From: Beaufortia kweichowensis
Taxonomy: Eukaryota; Chordata; Actinopteri; Cypriniformes; Gastromyzontidae
Reading direction: 5' to 3'
Length of the DNA stretch: 64,000 nt
Assembly (NCBI GenBank): GCA_019155185.1
Contig: CM032807.1
Coordinates: 12,428,700 to 12,492,699, forward strand
The notes beneath the pieces are model-generated. The model searched no databases and had not been told where the DNA came from. It saw only the letters and a program-made list of their open reading frames with translations. The translations under genes and the position numbers were made by a program. Position 1 is the stretch's first letter. Each line of letters begins with the position of its first letter. This document shows, in pieces, positions 13,666-25,088 of this stretch.

Positions 13666-16600
13666 GGGAGGAGATGAATCACTTCCAAATAAGTTTAAAT
13701 TCCTTTTCTAAAAACAAAAACGATATTTAGCTTTGCAAGGTTATGTTCCAAGGAGAACTCCTTTCAAAAACTTGAATTGTAAATGATTTTCTACACTTCA
13801 CATTCAAACATCTTAATCCTGAACAGCGTGCGGACAAGGGTAAATGCAATTAATTTGTGTTTACAAAATGAGATCTGATTAGGTAACCGTTTGCACAGTC
13901 AAGACCTCTTTCAATTCAGATCACAGCACTTATTCTCAGTGGTACTGAATATCAAATTCGAGTGGTACCGCGAGCCTCCTCAGATTGGTAGTCATAAGAG
14001 GAGCGAGTTACGTAAAAACAGATTGAAAAGAAAATAAATAAATTAAACGATCTTAATGGATCGAGAGGAATAGCAGTGAAATCATGAACAGAAGCCAATC
14101 AGCCCATTCAATCTATTGTGCTATATGAGCCATGCTGAGTTTTAGCACTCTGTGTGATGAAGTAGAGGACAATTAGCATGTAACTAATTAGATCTGAAGG
14201 CTCTGCGCAATGGCAACCTTTTGCTTTAAGGGATTTTGGGGTTGACGTCATACACATAATTGCTTTTAACTATGTTTTGCATGTAGATATCTTTTTATTT
14301 TGGTCATATTTTATTCTGCTTGTTACTAAAACTAAATATGTGAACCAAAGGTTTGAATGTTTTTATACATAATTATATTAGTCTAAGCTCTTGGATTTGC
14401 ATAATAGTACTGTATACCATTAGACTAATGTTCTAATTAAAATTAAAGTATCACACACATTTCTGCTTGACTTTACCCTTTCTTGTAAAAAAAAAAGGTT
14501 AAAAACAAAATATCTTTAATTTAGACTTAAAAACTTGACAACATGCAACAGTCCTGCAAGTTATATAACAGTAAATATATCATTTAATATCAATAAATAC
14601 AAATAATTTTGATAAAATTCTCACCATACTATGTTCATGTATAATTTCATAATTACTAAATTATTTTAATATGTCAGAAAAATAAAAAGTGCAATACAGT
14701 CCAGCCTGATATCATGGGAACTGTTTTAAAATGTGGCTAATTCATATTAATTTGTATGGTTCTAGATGTCGTAGCAACAGTTATCAACAACAATTGACAA
14801 GAGACGGATGTTGTGAACTCTACTCGAAAGTCCCTCTGCATTTGCATATAGCTAAACATTTCTTACCTTTGTCGCATTGCTAGATCAGATCCTCCATTGG
14901 TATTGTATGATTTCAGATAAGTGATACCCACCTCATAAAATAGTTACAAATAAAACCAGTCTCAAAGAACAAGGTTAACTGAGAAGGCAAGTACACGTTG
15001 CTTTGAAAAACCGATGAGTCTCAATTTCATAATGCAAATGTGATTTACGTCTGATGCTGTACTTTGTTTGATCATGTTCTTGATCCTTGTAGTTCACCAA
15101 CCTCAGCATTAAAGAGGAGAATGCATTGCTGATCCTTTGACTTTGTGGATACAACACCCATATGTGTGCATGGAACAGTGCTGACCCATTGGGTTTTTAG
15201 ACAGCACAGCAGGTACTATTCTGGGGCAAGGTGTCTATTAATAATTGAGTCTTAAGAGACATATTGTCATCACCTGACAGCATCAGGTGACGAGAGGGCA
15301 AGAGAGATTCAAAACTACATGTGTATTATATTTAATCACCGTCATCACAGCATGTGCCCGTGTGTCCTGCAACTGTACCGAAGAAAGCTTTTGTTATTTT
15401 AGAATTGGTTATTTTATTTTAGATGCTACAAAATTTAACAAGCTAGTTTATTAGGTTCAAGTTTACTTAGAGTGTAAAGCATCATGAAGCATCTAATTCT
15501 ACAGGATATGAACACAAGAAATGGTTATAAATACATTTCCAGAAGAGATATGATGAGTCATGTATCCTGCAAGAAGTCCACCAGTCCAATTATACATCTC
15601 GACTGGCTGCTTGGCTGCTTTGTGGGCCAAACTATTATTTTCCAGACACAGGACAGTATTTTGAAATGAAATATATGCAGCTCAAACTAAATTTTGAGAT
15701 TGACTGAATAAAATCCGTTTACCTCCTACCTGTTTTTCAGACGGTTCCATAATCCCTTCATTCTGTCCGACTGTCAAACTCTCTTAACAAATTCTGGTTA
15801 TTATTAGATATAATGCATCCTGCAAGACAAAACAATGTATACTGGATCTGTAATTTAGAAAGCATCTGGCTTATGTAGGCTTATTGTGTTTGTGTTAGTT
15901 GCAAATGGTAAGTTAACTGATTTATTATGAAGAGTTTAAAATCAAGTTATGGTAATGGCTTCTAAATATAACAAGTAAATAATAAACATACAAGAGTTGG
16001 ATGAGTTTAAGACATTTTATAGTGGACACCATGTATTTCCAATATAGTTTTAATATTTAAAAGTCAGCAATTGAAAATTTGTATGTAGGCAAAGAAATGT
16101 AACGCAACTGTTAAACATTACATAAAATATAATTCCTCCCCAAGTAGAAACAGATAAATCACAGATTTGATCACAGTTTGAGGTGATAGATACTTGCCTA
16201 TATCTATAGGGCCATAGTAACTGACTATACTACCACAGTATATTTAGGATAGTAGTAAACTGTAAAAGTAAATAAAAATGCATTTTCTTGTAGCGTCTTT
16301 GATGCAGCACTTATTTCCGTAAAATTTGCAAGAGTACAAAAAGATGTACTCTTGACATTTTATCAGCCAGCTGATCAACATAGGTATCAACATGGGAAAG
16401 AATTCCCTTTTACACTGGGTCTTATTGTCTGCCATTTCAAAGTCCTCAATTTCAAAAACATTTTTGTTTCAAATAAAATTCAACTTCACAATGAAATCAT
16501 ATGTTTGGGAAGAAGTATAGTTTTGTCTACAAAGTAATGAATATTTATTCTGTCTCATTATTATAAAGAGACAAAAAGCGAGAGACAAGAATAAAACAAA

Positions 16601-18135
16601 AGCAAACCACCATAACCATAAAATACACAAACACTGTGTTTTAAAGACTATTGTGATTTTAAGAATTAGATCCCTCCTACAGCTAGATTTACTGCAAATA
16701 TATAAATATTATTAGATGATTTACAGCTTTGAGAAAATGAGAAAGCTGTTCTCAGTGATGAGTACGGTCCCAGGTTGTAAAAGACACTGAATCATCTCAC
16801 CTTAATCAAAAAACAGACTCTGAAGCCAGAGCTGGTGTTTGTGACTCACAAAATCAGTTATGACATGAAACCTAAATCACTTTATGTTGTTTAGATGACT
16901 TAATTTATGTGGTCTTTAGATTTTAAACTTGATTTAGCTCCTTTCAAACAATGTCTGTTTCGCTGTATATGTCTCACTTCATTATTGTCGTCATTCGAAA
17001 CAACTTAATAACTGTTTCATAACTGTAGTTTCATTCATTTAATTCTCTGTTTATAGCACCCCTCTCCAAATCACCTCTCGAAAGCACATCGGTGAGTTTA
17101 CACAATGAATAAACAATATCCATCTGAATCTGCCTGGGACATTTTGCCATGAGAATGACAACACAGTGTGACCCATGGGGAAAAAAAACTTTAGAAATAA
17201 AGTCTAGTTTAATTCTAGTGGAATTTTTTTCTGGTGGCTAATATTTGAATAATTAGAATGTATAATGAGAAGAATAATGTATTGTAAAGAAGGGACCTAA
17301 ACCTATTGCATCTATAAATTTTTAATCAGTGCTTTCTGTCATGTCAGTGGTTTCTGAAAAGCTATGTGAGCATCAATAAGCTGTTTCAATGCATGTGTGT
17401 GCAGATACAGTAGTCCATTAAAATTGGGAGTTAAGTCCACTTTACAGTATGGCTTTTATATGATGTTGGTCAATGAAACTATTAATTTGTAAATTGAAAT
17501 ATATAGCTTTTAGTCCCTACGTAGGTAATAGAAATATGGGTTCTCTGTACAGTACAATCAATGAGAGCAAAAGCCAACAGAATCAGATACTAGCTTGAAA
17601 ACTGCATCATGTTTTTAAGAAGAACTTGAAAAGCTTGTGAAACAAGTGAGACAAGGAAACAGACCCAGGGTCCTTGTGGTATAAAGCCTGGCATTTGTAT
17701 GCATTTCTTGACACAATATGCATTAAATTCCGTCAATGTATTCTGGATATTTCTGTTTTGTTTCAGAGAGGTCTATGCTTTTATCGTTTGACAGCTTTAG
17801 CTTTGGTTTAAGAAGTCTTTGTACTATTTTCCTAACTTGTGTGTTTCAAATAAGGAATTATATATTTTGTCTTTATAGTTTTCATAATCTGGCCGTCTAC
17901 TGATTGTTTCCTCACAACATTTTCCAAATTAGGGTGCTAGTGATGTTTTCCAACCTCACCAGAGCAATTCAGTGATTCATGCTAAGAAATAACTTTTTTA
18001 TTTATTTTAGATATGAAAATCATATGAAAATCCTGTATGGTCTTGAAAAGACATTTCCTTTGGTCTACTAAACTTTAAAAACTCAACATCAAGGCACAGA
18101 TGTGAACTGGATTTACACCCCCCTCATTTCTTCTC
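13666..18135. other. Intergenic stretch, no recognised gene
   Basis: No coding exon or RNA gene was recognised. The sequence is AT-rich. The one local structure worth noting is a pair of opposed E-boxes at 15270-15290 (CACCTG then CAGGTG). Confidence 0.4.
15270..15290. promoter_or_regulatory. Opposed CACCTG/CAGGTG E-box pair
   Basis: TCACCTGA is followed after 5 bases by TCAGGTGA, an exact inverted pair of 8-mers. Each carries the E-box core bound by ZEB and Snail zinc-finger repressors and by bHLH factors. Function is not shown; pairs like this can occur by chance. Confidence 0.2.
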
Positions 18136-18407
18136 CTGCACTCTCTCTCTCTTTCTCTCCCTCTCTCCTGCACTCACTTTCCTGACCACAAAAGAAAGAA
18201 ATCATTGAGGGTTTTTTAAAACTCCCTCCCCTTTTAGTAGTCACCGAATAGGGGAGCAGACTCGGGTTCAACCCAGCAAACTTTGTTGGTAGAAGTGAAA
18301 AGAAGTTTCACACACACTGTGTGTCCCCTTTCTTTGTCTATGAATAGCAAAGCAAAAATAGATCTTACCAGACGTGGCTTTACTTTGTGAAATGTCAGAA
18401 GATTTTG
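18136..18407 (+). promoter_or_regulatory. Possible promoter/5' UTR exon of the secreted-protein gene
   Basis: A CT-rich run (18140-18172) is followed by less AT-rich sequence that ends at TTTTG|GTGAGT (donor at 18408). The next good acceptor downstream on this strand that precedes a start codon is TCTATTGCAG at 21120. This would make a non-coding first exon and a 2.7-kb intron for the gene that starts at 21270. The exon start is not defined. This is inference from splice signals only. Confidence 0.25.
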
Positions 18408-20528
18408 GTGAGTCCTGACAGCTTTTAGCCTTGTGTATAGTTTTTATTTAATTAAAGTTTATTTATGTTTCTACATACAATTATGAAAATGACAACTGGT
18501 TTTTACACCCGCATATTTCTGATTTAAACTGATTCAATTCAACTGTATGATTTATTGCTTTAGTAATTTTTTTTCATCTTTTGACAAGAGTTTGGGTGTT
18601 ATTTTAGGCGTGTGTATTAAGTAGCAGTGTAACTCCACTTTTAAGGAACAGGAGTGAGAAAAGAATTATACTTTTTACATTATAAAAAGTTATTATAAAA
18701 TAATCTTTTTTTCACATTCAATTTATTGTGACAATGGCAAATTTGTGTTGCATTCCAACATTGCTTATCAGTTTTTGTTTTCTGAAGAATATGTTTCAGC
18801 ACAAGGAAGAACATGACAACTTGGCATTTATATTGAGGGTTAATCATGACCTTCTGTTTGGACAGGACTGGCATTTCTTTTTTATAAATTACACAATGCT
18901 TTTTAGGCGAATCACAAACAGGTATACCCAAATGTCATTTAAAGGCTTTAAGTGTTCGAACAGGCTTCAAGATTTTGAAGGTTTAATTGTTTCTCCATTG
19001 TAAAACATTACAGCTGCTTGGCAAAGTGGGCAGCCGTGTAAGATAGAAACAATGCTGCTAATTAAATCAAGACATTTGTGCGATCTATTGTTCATTTACA
19101 CTGTTGAATAAGTAAAATAAAATAACGTCTGCATACAGTATGACATCTTCCATCTTATAAACCCATGACCAAATTAACACATTTCATAATGCTACAACTC
19201 ATTATTTTCAACACATTCAAACTTAATGTAAAATCCTGTTAAAACATTCAGGCAATTTTCTCAGTGAAGAATAATAGAGCATTCATTTATTTTCTCAAAG
19301 TGCTTCATTTTCTATCCGGGACTAAATGAGAAATAAATCAGTGCCTTCAATGTTGCATGCACAGCAGAGCAGAAGTTCATTACAGGCTACGTCGCTCTGC
19401 TGAGTTACAGATATTATCCGTCCTCCGCGGACCACAAATGTCAATCAACAAGCATGAACGACAAATTACCTCTGTGGAAAAGCTCTTGATGACATTAGTT
19501 TAGATATCTCTGCCTTCTTCATTTTTTTATTAAAAAGCAAACTCTGAGGTCATAGCCTGTAGCTACAGTATAGACCGCATGCGCAAACAGATACAGTATG
19601 TTACAACTAACTACGGTTGGCGGCAATAAAATTTTATGTGTGAGTTCAAAACAGGTCAGGACTTGGAATGTCGCATTTGGAAACTTACATGCACAAAGTG
19701 TTTTTAGACTAAAATCCGGTTGTACCGCAGGACCTAAAAAGTGCTCATGCTGTGGAAAAGCGGCACAGTTGAGTTTGCGTCTTCCCTCGCAGACAGATAT
19801 CGCATTTCACATGGTTCCAGATGTTGAGAGGGGTATTAAAAAACATAGACAAAACACTAAAAGGGAGTGTGTGAGTTATTGATAGATAGTTACATTTGGA
19901 GACATTGAAAGATGAGGTGGTGAGGTGATGAGGTTGTTTGCTCAGGGCTCTGTGGAAGATATAATAACTTGGCTCATATAATTCAACACAAAACAAGTTT
20001 TTGTTTAGTTTAAAAACCTCTTAAAACACTGCCATCTCGCGTAAATGGACTGTAACCATCCAACTTATAAACAGATGATTCTTTTTGGCATCAACTGGTG
20101 CCGTGTAAATTGTGCCAAAATTTACAAGAATCAACTGTTGTGTTTATATTATCCAAGATTGGGCTCACACTTTTTTCGAAAGAGAGAAAGAGAGTGGGTT
20201 CAATCATTCTTTATAGGTCAAAACAAACAACCTCCCCTTCCTCAAGGAGTCATGTGGTGCACCTCAGGGCCCTCACATAAACAAATGTGCACGCTACACC
20301 GCCAGGAAGCCCCCCTCCACGTGCCCCAGAAAGGTGTACTGGTTCATTTAGCATGCAGACACAACCCTTTCATTCTCTGATCTCTCATTTCATCACATAT
20401 TTTTACATGAGCTGCAAGAGTTATCAAGAAATAATGGGAAGTGTATTTTTTGCCTGGCAGGTCACCTTCCTCCCTTTATCCAGTTCTAAAAAACTGTAAA
20501 AAGATAAAACAGCTTCCAACTTTTTGTT

Positions 20529-20570
20529 AAAGGGATAGTTCCCCAAAAATGATGTCATCATTTATTCATA
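20529..20570 (+). repeat. Fragment of the AAAGGGATAGTTCACCC dispersed element
   Basis: The fragment reads AAAGGGATAGTTCCCCAAAA, then GATGTCATCATTTATTCATA. It matches the left end of an element I know as very common in cypriniform genomes. Related copies in this window are at 22365, 29208, 36850, 49501 and 62481. Confidence 0.55.
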
Positions 20571-20689
20571 AATTTTCATATGTAAAGGGCTGTTTACAGA
20601 AGGAATATCTGTAAACAGAAATACAAAATATCTATAACAGTCCATATTCTTCATAAATGTCCACATGAAAATGACAATAAAATAACTTT

Positions 20690-20905
20690 TTTATGTTCTT
20701 TGAAGAGCCACCCCTGCTATTATTGCTTCTGATTTGTCCATTTCAATTCACAGAAATCCTGCAAAGTATGTTGCCTTTTAAAAACATGTGTTCTTATTGT
20801 CACATCCACAACGCATGTATGTTTCCATTTTTCCATTTCCTTCCATCGTGCATAGACTGATATTTTTATGTCTGAACTCTAATAACAGAGGCTTAGTAAA
20901 ATATA
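20690..20905 (+). repeat. Dispersed direct repeat pair, copy 1
   Basis: The segment shares ordered blocks with 46905-47150: TTTTATGTTCTTT, CAGAAATCCT(G/A)CAAAGTATG, GTGTTCTT..TTGTCACAT, TTTCCATTTTT and CATGCATAGACTGAT-like words. The two copies are about 26 kb apart in the same orientation. The element class is unknown. Confidence 0.5.
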
Positions 20906-21120
20906 AACAGATGGTTCAATATACTGTCACGTCCATACACTGGAAATGCCCAGGAGAGGATTTTTTTTAACAGACAGTTGGTTAATGGCATATCATTGTA
21001 TGAATGTTTAGTTCATATTAGGCTTTTATTTTATAGCCAGTGTTTTGGTGTCTATTCATAAATTTTTGTGTCTGTTCTCAAAGCAAAACGTAATTTGAGC
21101 TTTTGTTTACTTCTATTGCA

Positions 21121-23573
21121 GATGAAGTCAGAGCTTTGCAGCAGTGGTGACTGAAAAAGCGTCGTCCAGCTTCAAGCAGCTCTACAGGGACTTCACATTT
21201 CTCATCCCTTATATTCTCATTCATCACTCCGTCGTGTCCCAGGTCACAGACTGAAAAGTTATTGAAGTCATGAAGTGGCTACACTCAACGTTGGGCACTT
21301 GTCTCCTCACACTTCTGGTGGTGCCAGTCATCTGCCAGAGCGGTGATAATGAAGAGTGGGGATCAGGTGACATCCCCAGGGCTGTGTCCACTAGCAATGC
21401 TTCTGATTCAGTCATCCATGCCGTCAGGGACAAACCGACAAAAACCAACGAAGCAGTCTGGATCAAACCGCATTTCCAGGCCCTGACCGAGAGAGAAGGC
21501 GGTGACTGCTATGTCAACTTCCACACCAGCCAAGTCTTGTCGAGGCGGTTACGAGCGTTTAGGGAGGAAGTTGCTTATCTGAAGGCCCTACAGCATGGGA
21601 ACAAGGCAGTGGTGGAGAACCTGGTTCAGTTTGTAGGGGCGGAAATGGGAGATCAACGCTACGAGGATGTGATCCAAGATAACATTGTTGGAATCAGGGA
21701 AGATCATGTCAGCTGTGAGAACGTGGTGACAAAAGCATCAGTGGACATGGAGAGTCAGCTGGAGGGAGATGCTCAAACGACTTTGGCTGGAATTCAGAAG
21801 TGAGTTGAATTTTAGTAATACAGTTACCACCAGCATATCCTTTTGTAAAAAGGGGCGTTCACACTGTAGATGAGTTATATCAATAACTATACATTAACTA
21901 TATATATTATCGTCCACACCAGCAGGAGATACAGATAACGTTTTGTTAATTATAAGCTTGTGCTTCAAAATATAAAAAAATGCTCTTCCTGAAGGTGCGC
22001 TTATGGCTTGCTTATATGCAAGTATTGTGTAGTGGGTAGTCTATTGTCTATCTCTCTGCTCCCAGCTCTGAACTGCAGACCTTTATCTGAAAGCAAAAAC
22101 GAGGACATCCGTTCAGTGCCAGCCCATTTGGCATTATGTATTATCATTCAGCAGCTGGAAAAATTGCTCAGAAAGTGATTCCAATGATATTGTTTCTTGT
22201 ATCTTTATTGTTATAGTTGTGGTGTAAAGCTATTCTCCTAAATTTATCGTTATCGTCTATAATTAATAACATGGTTAAAGGCAACAGACTTCAGTTAACA
22301 TTAGGGAAAACGCAACATTTTGCATAAAAATTTTATGATTTGTTTTTAATCAACAGCTCGGTCAATAGTTCACCTAAAAGTGATAATTCTTCCTTCATTT
22401 ACTCATTTACCCATTATGATATTTCCAAACCTAACTTTTTTCTTCTAGACATTTTTAAGAACGTGGGTAACCAAACAACAGCGACTTTAGTTTTATGGAT
22501 GCAAAACAACACCGACAAAATATTGTGTGTTTCATAGAAGAAGGAGTCTTATAAATTCTTTTAGGGCATATAAATGATCACCATATAAAACCTTCAACAA
22601 AAATTTTTTTCCCTGATAAACAGTTGTGAGGTACAAGAAAAACTGTGTCTCAGACCAACCATTATATACTTTGATTTTGGTCTCTGGGTTTTCCATCACC
22701 AGCCTGGACATTTGGAAGGAATGTGCAATTCAGCCCCTTTGAGGCCCCTGGTTCAAACTAAACTAAACCGAGGTCTCCTTGTCCTTTCATCATTTCTCCT
22801 GCTCTCACTCTTTTTCTCTTTCTGCTCTGAGTTCCCTCTGACGTCCTTTCTACTTTATGTCTTTATCTAAGAATAAAAGAAGAATCTCGTGCCTTTGAAG
22901 AAATGCTCCGTACCACTGCGGACATTGCCACTCGACTGGAGAGTTCCTCACGAGTCCTGCATGTGGAGTTGATGGAACAGCTGAGGAAGAACATCAGACA
23001 GCCGCGCAAAACTGAACTAAAAGACTCGGTGGGAAGCCGTCCAACCTGGAAAAATTATAATAATGTTTTTGACATGTCATATTTATCCATAATGTTCTCA
23101 TGAAAGTGACATCACATCACACACACATTCTACATCTAGACCTGAATGAATGTGGTGCATATTTTTTAATGTGTTTATGTCCTGCATGTGATTTAATAAA
23201 TGCAGTTGTGACAAAACATTTATCTTTTCATAAAACCGAGAGAATACGTCTCTTCTGTGAAACAGCACCATTGAGAGAGGATGGATTAAAACTCGAACAA
23301 AGGTTTTTTTTTTCCAAGATCTTGTTGGTTGTTCATTTGTGAGCCATAAAACCTGAATGGCTTTGTGTACAAGGAAATTGAAAAAAGAATCTTGGCAGTG
23401 TAGTGGCATCCAAGAAGAAGATTTTTTTCCATGTACAGACAACCCCACAGCAGTGGGCTGCCTGCCTTGGTGCTAGGGCGCAGATGGTGAAACGGCAGTA
23501 TGAGGGTCTGGAAATCAGACAGTATGAACTCATATACGTTGGAGAGAGAGCAAGATGTTGGAAGAAAAAGTGA
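21121..23573 (+). CDS. Secreted helix-rich four-cysteine protein, family not recognised (complete, 3 coding exons)
   Basis: The coding exons are 21270-21799, 22872-23028 and 23439-23573, giving 273 residues. Exon 1 is preceded by 5' UTR from the acceptor TCTATTGCAG at 21120. All joins keep frame: AA|A across intron 1 (GTGAGT...TAAG) and phase 0 across intron 2 (GTGGGA...TTTTTTTCCATGTACAG). Residues 1-22 form a signal peptide (basic start, LLTLLVVPVIC core). Residues 23-70 are an acidic, Ser/Thr-rich spacer with QSGDNEEWGSGD (two Ser-Gly sites beside acids, as in glycosaminoglycan attachment) and one N-glycosylation site (N43). Residues 85-227 are predicted helical, with Leu/Ile/Val/Phe spaced as in coiled coils. 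Cysteines C80, C149, C238 and C269 could form two disulfides. The C-terminus is basic (ARCWKKK). I infer an extracellular, possibly proteoglycan-like protein. I could not place it in a named family, and no enzyme motif is visible. It lies 1.4 kb upstream of CHRNA2 on the same strand. Confidence 0.75.
21270..21799 (+). CDS. Secreted-protein gene, coding exon 1
   Basis: It encodes the signal peptide, acidic Ser-Gly spacer and first helical part (residues 1-176 plus two bases). The start is chosen at the ATG of MKWLHSTLG because it opens a textbook signal peptide. An upstream ATG at 21121 gives only a 10-codon frame that stops before it. The donor is CAGAA|GTGAGT. Confidence 0.8.
21855..22265. 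repeat. Degenerate interspersed repeat in intron 1 of the secreted-protein gene
   Basis: The left part reads GTTCACACTGTAGATGAGTT with ATCGTCCACACCAGC. The right part carries GTTATAGTTGTGGTGTAAAGC and TTATCGTTATCGTC, partly the inverted complement of the left vocabulary. This looks like an old non-autonomous DNA element. Boundaries are uncertain. Confidence 0.3.
22365..22440 (+). repeat. Fragment of the GTTCACCC-type dispersed element
   Basis: TAGTTCACCTAAAAGTGATAA followed by TTCATTTACTCATTTACCC and CATTATGATATTTCCAAACC matches the ordered vocabulary of the common cypriniform element. It lies in intron 1 of the secreted-protein gene. Confidence 0.5.
22872..23028 (+). CDS. Secreted-protein gene, coding exon 2
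   Basis: It continues the helical region (KIKEESRAFEEMLRTTAD onward) to residue 229. The acceptor is TTTATCTAAG. The donor at 23029 is weak (TCG|GTGGGA). If it were skipped, reading through would add 24 low-complexity residues and stop at 23101-23103. Confidence 0.7.
23439..23573 (+). CDS. Secreted-protein gene, last coding exon
   Basis: It encodes 44 residues and the TGA at 23571-23573, with two cysteines and a basic tail. The acceptor is preceded by a pyrimidine tract (ATTTTTTTCCATGTACAG) and fits phase 0. A second AG 12 bases later (CCCCACAG) would drop only TTPQ, also in frame. The third codon positions and the absence of stops over 44 codons support coding. A different acceptor at 23398 opens another frame and was judged weaker. 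Confidence 0.6.
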   Translation, partial: TTPQQWAACLGARAQMVKRQYEGLEIRQYELIYVGERARCWKKK

Positions 23574-23885
23574 AGAAAAAAAGAAAATGGCAATGATGTC
23601 ACTGAGGAACAAACGTAACTTGGCAGCTTGGAGCAAGAATCACAGGAAAGCTGAATTCTTAACGACATAAAGAACATTTTTGCAGTTTATTAGTCAGTTA
23701 TGGTCACTTTTGTTGTGTGTATGTTTTGTGTGTTTGTGGGTACATGTTCAGATAAAGCCTGTGTTTAATGACATGAATGTATATACAGTATATACTATTA
23801 ACATACTTGATATGATGTGATGTGTGATGTACCTCATAAATGTAGGGGAAAATAGAGAGAATTCTATCTATTGTTTAATATGAAG

Positions 23886-23891
23886 AATAAA
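23886..23891 (+). terminator. Possible polyadenylation signal of the secreted-protein gene
   Basis: Canonical AATAAA lies 313 bases after the stop codon at 23573, a normal 3' UTR length. No downstream GU-rich test was possible. Confidence 0.35.
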
Positions 23892-25009
23892 TGGTTGATG
23901 GGATAAAAAAATAATAGCACAAAAAGGTAATACCTGCCCCACTAATATGTATGATTTTATTATTTTCTTTACAGAAAGTACACATTTTTTAAATTTAAAT
24001 TCTATTTAATTATTTTTAATTAGGACAATTGAAAAAATAGATGCAACAAGTAAAGATATGGCTTTGCAAAATAAGCAAAAAGGCAATGACTGCCCCACTA
24101 ATTAGTCATGTTAATTTGTACGTTTTTCATTATTTTTTTACGTAAAATACAAACAAATAATAATAATTATTAAATAGAGACAGCCTCTTTACAGCCTCTA
24201 AACCTATTCATAAAATTCATAAATGTGCTCTTAAGGACTTTCCATTTCCCAGCAGCATTTTTTCAGCTACACTGACCTCTAGCGGAAAGCTGTGGAACTA
24301 CAAGCTTAGGCACTTTAAAACAGTAGCTACAAAAGGGAATTGGTTTGCTTCAGAAAGGTTTGGAGAGTTTTTGTTCTACACGTATCCGTGTATTAATTTA
24401 ATCGGATTGTGTCAACTTCAGCCACAATCGTTGCCCATTTAAAAACAGTAAATTGGGGATTACAATCAGGCACATGAACTTGATGCTGACTGAGGTCCCT
24501 CCCTTTACGATAGGCACATCATATAGGCGGCTGAGAGTGAGAGGATGTTCAGTCTGGAGTAAACACGAGAAACAGCAGGAGCCAGGCGCCAAAAAAATCT
24601 ATGCACTTTGTAATATAAATGGAGTTACTTTGGGATATATCTGTTCATATAAATGCATCTTTATGGATGCGTATGGAAATATTTTTGCAGTGCGGAATCT
24701 GCGTTTCTGAGCTCGGTGCTTTCAGCTGAACAGGTGCGCAAAACTTAAGTTTTAATGTTATATTTCACGAGGAAAGAAGACAGATTCGGGCTTGGATGAA
24801 TATGGATATGGGAAACACTGGGTATATGCAACTTTATGCAACTTAATTTAAAACATTTTTTTAGTGCGATGTGATTTTTTGGCCAAAAGAAAACAGAAAT
24901 CATAAAAAAACTGAATTATCCGGAAACGCGCCGATGGAACACATTGGAAAAATACATGCGTAATATATAATATATCTTGTGTGTTGGAAGTAAAAGCATT
25001 GGATGCATC
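23892..25009. other. Gap between the secreted-protein gene and CHRNA2
   Basis: The stretch holds two similar segments (about 23919-24000 and 24060-24150) that share TGCCCCACTAAT and an AAAAGG(T/C)AAT start, a small local duplication. The rest is AT-rich until about 24450, after which less AT-rich sequence leads into the CHRNA2 start, where the promoter and 5' UTR of that gene should lie. No TATA box or RE1 silencer motif could be assigned with confidence. Confidence 0.4.
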
Positions 25010-25088
25010 ATGGATGTGATGGAACGCTCCGGGAATCAACAACTCTTTCTGAGGATTTCTCTTCTCGGTATTATCCTATGTGAGTCAA
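25010..25088 (+). CDS. chrna2: CHRNA2 coding exon 1 (signal peptide)
   Basis: ATG at 25010 opens MDVMERSGN and a hydrophobic signal core (LFLRISLLGIILC). A second in-frame ATG at 25019 is also possible. Two consensus donors lie 9 bases apart: GTGAGT at 25080 and GTAAGT at 25089. Both leave phase 1 and so both are usable. Confidence 0.75.

Larger units (their letters stand above)
18408..21120. other. Gene-free stretch, possible 5' UTR intron
   Basis: No coding exon was recognised. It holds a short copy of the GTTCACCC-type element (20529-20570) and one member of a dispersed repeat pair (20690-20905). If the upstream exon is real, the whole stretch is the first intron of the secreted-protein gene. 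Confidence 0.35.

Noticed and set aside
18266..18279. GGGTTCAACCC, resembling a tRNA T-arm/B box
   Set aside because: No A box or cloverleaf-forming sequence lies upstream at the right distance, so no tRNA or tRNA-derived SINE head can be supported.
20045..20380. 111-codon plus-strand frame
   Set aside because: No recognisable domain; composition is random and no promoter or splice signal supports it.
23919..24160. Two similar segments sharing TGCCCCACTAAT
   Set aside because: Similarity covers only short blocks in AT-rich DNA. It is noted within the regional entry but too weak to call a tandem duplication or element.
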